From assembly GCF_963977235.1 (NCBI RefSeq), contig NZ_CAXBOD010000011.1:35874-99873 (forward strand): DNA of 64,000 bases, in the 5' to 3' direction. The notes under the pieces are model-generated. The model was not told where the DNA came from and did not search any database. It worked only from the letters and a program-made list of their open reading frames with translations. Positions 59,148-64,000 of this stretch are shown piece after piece (the first letter of the stretch is position 1; every line of letters starts with the position of its first letter). This DNA is from Albimonas sp963977235. Its GTDB lineage: Bacteria > Pseudomonadota > Alphaproteobacteria > Rhodobacterales > Rhodobacteraceae. A program made the translations under genes and the position numbers.

Positions 59148-61409
59148 TCAGAGGAAGCTCTGCGGGTCCACGTCGATGCGCACGGTCACCTGCGGCTCGG
59201 GCCGCACCGCGCCGCGCCAGGCGCGCAGGGCGGGCTGCAGGGCCGGGCCGCGCGGCGCCTTGACCAGCAGGCGCACGCGAAACCGGCCGCGGACCCGGTA
59301 GATCGGGGCGGGGGCGGGCCCCAGCAGCTCGGCATGAGCGGGGGCGAGCTGGTCGTGGGCGCGGGCCAGCGCCTCGGCCGTGCGCCAGACGCGATCCTCA
59401 TGCGGGCCCGAGACGATGGCCGCGGCGTAGCGGCCGAAGGGGGGGGCGCCGGCCTCGCGCCGGGCGTCCGCCTCGGTCTGCAGGAAGGTCTCCTCGTCGC
59501 CGGACAGCAGCGCCTCGAGGGCGGGATGCTCGGGCGCGTAGGTCTGCAGCAGCGCCTCGCCGGGGCGATCGGCCCGCCCGGCGCGGCCGGCCACCTGACG
59601 CAGAAGCTGGAAGGTCCGCTCGCCGGCGCGCAGGTCGCCGCCGCGCAGGCCGAGGTCGGCGTCGATCACCCCCACCAACGTCAGCAGCGGGAAGTTGTGC
59701 CCCTTGGCGACCAGCTGCGTGCCGATCACCAGATCGGCCTCGCCGGCGGCGATCGCCTCGATCCGCGCTTTCACCGCCCCCGCGCTCTCGGCCATGTCGG
59801 AACTCAGGATGGCGATCCGGGCCTCGGGGAACCGCTCCTGCGCCTCTTCGGCCAGACGCTCGACGCCGGGGCCGATCAGGGCCAGCTTGTCCTCGCGCCC
59901 GCAGGTCGGGCAGGCGGTGGGAATCGCCGCCTCGTGCCCGCACTGGTGGCAGACCATGCGCCCCCGCCGGCGATGCTCGACCAGCCAGGCGTCGCAATGG
60001 GGGCACATCACCGGGTCCCCGCAGGCCCGGCACATGGTCAGGGGCGCATAGCCGCGACGGTTGAGGAACAGGAGCGACTGCTCCCCCTTCCCCAGCCGCT
60101 CGACCACCGCCTGCGCCAGCGGGTCGGAGATCCAGCGCCCGGTCTCGGGCGCGCAGTCGCGCAGGTCCAGCGCCCGGATCTCGGGCAACACCGCGGGGCC
60201 GAAGCGCTCGGGCAGGTCGACGAGATCGTAGCGCCCGGTCCGCGCGTTCACCCAGGTCTCCAGCGAGGGCGTGGCCGAGGCCAGCACCACCGCCGCCCGC
60301 CCCAGAGAGCCGCGCAGCACCGCCATGTCGCGGGCGTGATAGAGCGCGCCGTCCTCCTGCTTGTAGGCGCCGTCGTGCTCCTCATCGACGACGATCAGCC
60401 CGAGGTCGGCGAAGGGCAGGAACAGGGCCGAGCGGGCGCCGACCACCACCTGCGCCTCGCCCGAGGCGGCCGCGCGCCAGCAGCGCCGCCGCTCGATCTC
60501 CGGCGCGGCAGAGTGCCATTCCGCCGGCGGCGCGCCGAACCGCTCATGGAAGCGGGCGAGGAACGCCGAGGTGAGCGCGATCTCGGGCAGCAGCACCAGC
60601 GCCTGGCGGCCGCGCGAGAGGCACTCGGCCACCGCCTCGAGATAGACCTCGGTCTTGCCCGAGCCGGTGACCCCGTGCAGCAGGGTCGCCGAGAATCGCC
60701 CCTCCGCCGCGGCGACCACCTTTGCGCACAGCGCCTGCGCCCCGGCCTCCTGCGCCTCCGACAGGGTCCGGCGGGGCGCCTCGAGGTCGAGCGGCGCATA
60801 GGGCCGGTCGCGCGGAACCTCGACCGAGGCCAGGGCGCCGGCCTTCTCCAGCCCCTTGAGCACGGCGGACGAGACCCCGGCCTCCCGCGCCAGTTCGCCG
60901 GGCAGCCACAGGCGGTCGGGCTCGGCCTCGACCAGCTCCAGCACCTTCTCGCGGGCAGGGGTGAGGCGGGCGGGAGGCTCCCCGCCCCGGCGCAGGGCGC
61001 GGCGGGCGCCCGGCGCCTCGCGCAGCCCCGGCGCGCGGGAGGCGAGCCGGGCCATCATCCCGAAGTCGGTCAGCGTGTAGTCGGCGGCCTTCTCCAGGAA
61101 GGCGCGCATCTCCGCGGTCACCGGGGGCAGGTCCAGCCGGCGCAGCGCCGGGCGCAGTTTTGCGCGCGCGACCTCACCCGTGCCCGGGCCCCAACACAGG
61201 GCGACGACCACGCGGGGGCCGACCTCGACCTCCAGCCAGTCGCCCGGCGCGCAGCCGCCGACGGGCGCGAGGTAATCCAGCGTGCGGTCTACCGGGATCG
61301 GGACCAGCACTGCCACGGCCGCCCCCTCGCCCCAGCCGCCGGGCGGCGCGGGGCCGATCGCGGGTCCGCCGAACAGGTCGCCGGTCCGACCTTCCCCTGA
61401 GTCCGTCAT
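59148..61409 (-). CDS. priA: Primosomal helicase PriA
   Basis: Predicted 753-residue superfamily 2 helicase that restarts stalled replication forks. The N-terminal DNA-binding part contains VLVPIPVDRTLDYLAP. Walker A is LHGVTGSGKTEVYLEA, the DEAD-type box is IVVDEEHDGAYKQED, and motif III is LASATPSLETW. Eight cysteines in four pairs form the zinc sites (CRACG, CPHC, CHQCG, CPTCG). The late motif VVGVIDADLGLRGGDLRAGE-like segment and QVAGRAGRADRPGEALLQTY are also typical. The start gives MTDSGEGRTGDLFGG; the longer frame upstream overlaps the divergent fsa gene and was rejected. Confidence 0.96.
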   Translation of the reverse strand: MTDSGEGRTGDLFGGPAIGPAPPGGWGEGAAVAVLVPIPVDRTLDYLAPVGGCAPGDWLEVEVGPRVVVALCWGPGTGEVARAKLRPALRRLDLPPVTAEMRAFLEKAADYTLTDFGMMARLASRAPGLREAPGARRALRRGGEPPARLTPAREKVLELVEAEPDRLWLPGELAREAGVSSAVLKGLEKAGALASVEVPRDRPYAPLDLEAPRRTLSEAQEAGAQALCAKVVAAAEGRFSATLLHGVTGSGKTEVYLEAVAECLSRGRQALVLLPEIALTSAFLARFHERFGAPPAEWHSAAPEIERRRCWRAAASGEAQVVVGARSALFLPFADLGLIVVDEEHDGAYKQEDGALYHARDMAVLRGSLGRAAVVLASATPSLETWVNARTGRYDLVDLPERFGPAVLPEIRALDLRDCAPETGRWISDPLAQAVVERLGKGEQSLLFLNRRGYAPLTMCRACGDPVMCPHCDAWLVEHRRRGRMVCHQCGHEAAIPTACPTCGREDKLALIGPGVERLAEEAQERFPEARIAILSSDMAESAGAVKARIEAIAAGEADLVIGTQLVAKGHNFPLLTLVGVIDADLGLRGGDLRAGERTFQLLRQVAGRAGRADRPGEALLQTYAPEHPALEALLSGDEETFLQTEADARREAGAPPFGRYAAAIVSGPHEDRVWRTAEALARAHDQLAPAHAELLGPAPAPIYRVRGRFRVRLLVKAPRGPALQPALRAWRGAVRPEPQVTVRIDVDPQSFL

Positions 61410-61559
61410 GCAACGCCTCCGACCCGCGCAGTGCGGCGTTCCGCCCGGGCGCGTGGCCTCTCCCCGCGGTCTGCGATATGGTCCCTGCAAGCCTGCCCCC
61501 CGGGCCCGGGACGGAGGGGACTGGCGACGCGACCCCGGGACGGAATCAGGCGCGAGCAC

Positions 61560-62210
61560 ATGAAATTCTTCGTCGACACGGCCGATGTGGACGCGATCCG
61601 CGAACTGGCGGACAGCGGACTGGTGGACGGCGTGACCACCAACCCCTCGCTGATCGCCAAGTCGGGCCGCGACATCCTCGAGGTCACCAAGGAGATCTGC
61701 GACATCGTCGAGGGCCCGGTCAGCGCCGAGGTCACGGCCCTGAAGGCCGACGAGATGATCGAGCAGGGCCGCAAGCTGGCCGGGATCGCCGAGAACATCG
61801 CGGTCAAGGTTCCTCTCACCATGGACGGGCTGAAGGCCTGCAAGGTCCTGACGGACGAAGGCCGGATGGTCAACGTGACCCTCTGCTTCTCGGCCAACCA
61901 GGCGCTGCTGGCGGCCAAGTGCGGGGCGAGCTTCATCTCGCCGTTCATCGGCCGGCTGGACGACATCAACCTCGACGGCATGGAGCTGATCGCCGAGATC
62001 CGCCAGATCTACGACAACTACGGCTACGAGACCGAGATCCTGGCCGCCTCGATCCGCACCGCGAACCACGTCAAGCAGGCGGCCCTGATCGGAGCCGACG
62101 TGGGCACGATGCCGCCGAACGTCCTCAAGGGCCTGGCCCAGCATCCGCTGACCGACAAGGGCCTCGACGCGTTCATGGCCGACTGGGCCAAGACCGGGCA
62201 GACCCTCTGA
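61560..62210 (+). CDS. Transaldolase/fructose-6-phosphate aldolase-like protein
   Basis: Predicted 216-residue short transaldolase (TalC/FSA subfamily). MKFFVDTADVDAIRELADSG is the family N-terminus, TTNPSLIAKSG follows, and the Schiff-base lysine is K83 in NIAVKVPLT. C-terminal ILAASIRTANHVKQAALIGA and DVGTMPPNVLKGLAQHPLTD match. The enzyme is either a true transaldolase of the pentose phosphate pathway or a fructose-6-phosphate aldolase; sequence alone does not decide. The stop and next start overlap (TGATG at 62208-62212), coupling it to the DUF484 gene. Confidence 0.94.
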   Translation: MKFFVDTADVDAIRELADSGLVDGVTTNPSLIAKSGRDILEVTKEICDIVEGPVSAEVTALKADEMIEQGRKLAGIAENIAVKVPLTMDGLKACKVLTDEGRMVNVTLCFSANQALLAAKCGASFISPFIGRLDDINLDGMELIAEIRQIYDNYGYETEILAASIRTANHVKQAALIGADVGTMPPNVLKGLAQHPLTDKGLDAFMADWAKTGQTL

Positions 62211-62947
62211 TGTCGGGGGAGGAGGGAAAGGCCGTCAGCCCCGCGGCCGAGACCGACCGGGACGTCGAGGCGCTGCGCGAGGCGGTGCTGGCTTCGCCCG
62301 AGGCGGTGCTGGCCGACGAGGCGATGGTCCAGGCCCTCCTCCGCGCCCACGCGGCGCCGGCGGGCGCGCCGGGCCGTCAGGTGGTCGACCTGCGCGGCGC
62401 GCTGGTCGACCGGCTCGAGAACCGGCTGGGCCGGCTGGAGGAGACGCACCGCTCGGTCGTCGCCGCGGCCTACGACAACCTCGCGGTCACCGAGTCGGTG
62501 CACCGCGCCGCCCTGGCGGTGCTCGAGCCCGACGACCTCGAGGGGGTGCTGCACGTGCTCTCGCGGGTGCTGCCGCCGATCCTGGGCGTGGACCTGGTCC
62601 GCGTGGGGATCGAGCGCGAGGGCGCCGGCGATCCGCCCGCGCCCCCGCTGACCGCGCTGGGCGTGGGCGGGGTGGCCCGCTACATGGGCGCCGACGAGGA
62701 CGGGCCGTTCCGCCCGGTGGTGCTGCGCGCCACCGATCCGGACTGCGCCCGGCTCTACGGTCCCGAGGGGGTCGCGATGGGCTCGGAGGCGCTGGTGCGG
62801 CTCGAGTTTTCCGGAGACACCGCCCCGGGTCTGCTGGCCTTCGGCGCCCGCGACGCCGACCGCTTCGGCCCCGACCAGGGCGGCGACCTGCTGGAGTTCC
62901 TGGGCGCCGTCGTCGCCCGCGCCCTTCGCCCATGGGCCAAGGGCTGA
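62210..62947 (+). CDS. DUF484 family protein
   Basis: Predicted 245-residue protein of the DUF484 family, which often precedes xerC. The helical N-terminal half has VVDLRGALVDRLENRLGRLE and the GAF-like C-terminal half has VLPPILGVDLVRVGIE and PGLLAFGARDADRFGPDQGG. No biochemical role is established for the family. It overlaps fsa by one base and xerC by 16 bases, giving a tightly coupled three-gene unit. It has no membrane segment or signal peptide. It may assist chromosome-dimer resolution, an inference only from its constant place beside xerC. Confidence 0.88.
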   Translation: MSGEEGKAVSPAAETDRDVEALREAVLASPEAVLADEAMVQALLRAHAAPAGAPGRQVVDLRGALVDRLENRLGRLEETHRSVVAAAYDNLAVTESVHRAALAVLEPDDLEGVLHVLSRVLPPILGVDLVRVGIEREGAGDPPAPPLTALGVGGVARYMGADEDGPFRPVVLRATDPDCARLYGPEGVAMGSEALVRLEFSGDTAPGLLAFGARDADRFGPDQGGDLLEFLGAVVARALRPWAKG

Positions 62948-63879
62948 GCGCCGCGGAGGACGCCCCGCTCGACCCGGCCGCGGCCCTGATGGTCCGCTGG
63001 CTGGGCCAGGCGAGCGCCGTGCGCGGCGCCGCCCCCGCCACGATCGAGGCCTATCGCCACGACGTGGCCGGGTTCCTCGCCTTCCTGCGCGCCCATCACG
63101 GCGGTCCGCTGGCCGCCGCGGAGCTGTCGGCCACCGGCCAGTCCGAGCTGCGCGCCTGGATGGCGCGGGAGCGGGGCCGCGGCCTCTCGGCCCGCTCGCT
63201 GCGCCGGGCGCTGTCGGCGGTGCGCGGCTTCTACCGCTGGCTGGGCGACGCCGAGGGGATCGAGGCGCCCGCCGTGCTCGCCGCCCGCGGCCCCCGCGCC
63301 CCGGCCCGCCTGCCGCGTCCGGTCTCCGAGGACGCCGCCCGCGCCCTGATCGAGGACGCCGAGACCGCCGACGCCCCCGACTGGATCGCCGCGCGCGACG
63401 CCGCGGTGCTGACGCTGCTCTACGGCTGCGGCCTGCGCATCTCCGAGGCGCTGTCCCTGCGCCGCGCCGACGCCCCCCTGCCCGAGGTGCTGCGGATCCG
63501 CGGCAAGGGCGGCAAGGAGCGTCTGGTCCCCGTCCTCCCCGCCGCCCGGGCGGCGGTCGATGCGTATCTCGAAATCCTGCCCTGGGACGCGACGGCGGGG
63601 GACGGCGCACTGTTTCTCGGCGCCCGCGGCGGCCCGCTCTCTCCGCGCCTGATCCAGCTGCGCATGGCGGAGGCCCGCGCCCGCCTGGGCCTGCCGGCGA
63701 CGGCCACGCCCCACGCCCTGCGCCATTCCTTCGCCACCCACCTGCTGAAGGCCGGCGGCGACCTGCGCGCCATCCAGGAGCTGCTCGGTCACGCCTCGCT
63801 CAGCACCACCCAGGTCTACACCGGACTCGACGAGGCCCGCCTGATGGAGGTCTACGCCAAGGCCCACCCCCGCGCCTGA
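62932..63879 (+). CDS. xerC: Tyrosine recombinase XerC
   Basis: Predicted 315-residue site-specific tyrosine recombinase acting with XerD at dif to resolve chromosome dimers. The N-terminal SAM-like core-binding domain (about 10-110) has RGLSARSLRRALSAVRGFYR. The catalytic residues are visible: R in YGCGLRISEALSLR, K in RGKGGKERLVP, H-x-x-R in PHALRHSFATHLLKAG, H in LLGHASLSTTQ and the nucleophile in VYTGLD. The start overlaps the DUF484 stop by 16 bp. Its constant association with DUF484 favours XerC over XerD or an integrase. Confidence 0.94.
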   Translation: MGQGLSAAEDAPLDPAAALMVRWLGQASAVRGAAPATIEAYRHDVAGFLAFLRAHHGGPLAAAELSATGQSELRAWMARERGRGLSARSLRRALSAVRGFYRWLGDAEGIEAPAVLAARGPRAPARLPRPVSEDAARALIEDAETADAPDWIAARDAAVLTLLYGCGLRISEALSLRRADAPLPEVLRIRGKGGKERLVPVLPAARAAVDAYLEILPWDATAGDGALFLGARGGPLSPRLIQLRMAEARARLGLPATATPHALRHSFATHLLKAGGDLRAIQELLGHASLSTTQVYTGLDEARLMEVYAKAHPRA

Positions 63880-63947
63880 GCCGCCCCGCCCCTCGCCGCC
63901 AACGCCCGTGCATGCGCCCAAGGCGCCCGGCCGCCCCCCCGCGCGAA

Positions 63948-64000
63948 GCGCCTGTTCTCCGGAGCCGTCCGTCGCTGATGCCGATCAGAGCGACTCGTCC
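63948..64000. repeat. Fold-back repeat, second copy cut by the window end
   Basis: These 53 bp are identical to 6205-6257, the left arm of the complete element. The remainder, including the right arm, lies past the window end. It begins 69 bp after the xerC stop, again directly downstream of a gene. Confidence 0.85.

Overview
The window is very GC-rich and densely coded, with short operons on both strands. Gene content and order point to an alphaproteobacterium of the Rhodobacterales (Paracoccaceae type). The evidence is ubiE-ubiB divergent from mutM, an enoyl-CoA hydratase then rpsT then dnaA, an intracellular PHB depolymerase, a sucCD-sucAB-lpd cluster with a two-lipoyl-domain SucB, and a DUF484-xerC pair. 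Genus cannot be fixed from the sequence alone. No rRNA, tRNA, CRISPR array, insertion sequence or prophage gene was seen.

Layout. 1-6155: 3' end of a UvrD-type helicase, then a WYL-domain regulator divergent from a two-gene SbcD/SbcC-like (YhaO/YhaN-like) nuclease-ATPase operon, with two matching inverted repeats between them. 6205-6363: a 159-bp fold-back repeat whose first 53 bp recur exactly at the window end. 6502-9781: MDR-family reductase, amidohydrolase and a divergent IclR regulator. 9885-13293: receiver, small membrane protein and a symporter-like histidine kinase. 13473-13701: non-coding tandem and direct repeats. 13753-20469: GST, PHB depolymerase, a chemoreceptor with a duplicated sensor domain, and an old-yellow-enzyme/TetR pair. 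20633-25318: ubiB, ubiE, mutM, enoyl-CoA hydratase, rpsT. 25637-36367: small leader ORF, rhodanese, dnaA, a second chemoreceptor, dnaN, recF, an HpaI-type aldolase, gyrB. 36744-39240: M32 carboxypeptidase and a DMT transporter. 39693-49833: sucC, small membrane protein, sucD, sucA, sucB, two membrane hypotheticals, a MAPEG protein, lpd. 50002-56856: thioesterase, GNAT, dipeptide/oligopeptide-type ABC transporter without a binding protein, and a convergent penicillin-acylase-family enzyme. 56953-63879: phosphoglycolate phosphatase, MFS transporter, priA, transaldolase-like protein, DUF484, xerC.

How it works together. The middle of the window is replication and translation housekeeping (dnaA, dnaN, recF, gyrB, rpsT, mutM) followed by the lower TCA cycle (succinyl-CoA synthetase plus the complete 2-oxoglutarate dehydrogenase complex). 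Around it sit sensory systems and small regulated catabolic or detoxification units, several of which show operator-like palindromes in the divergent intergenic gap.

The most interesting leads are the WYL regulator with paired operators and the SbcCD-like operon, the long fold-back repeat, the tandem TGTGATCACA palindromes before sucC, the exact 160-residue duplication in the chemoreceptor, and a short leader ORF before the rhodanese gene.
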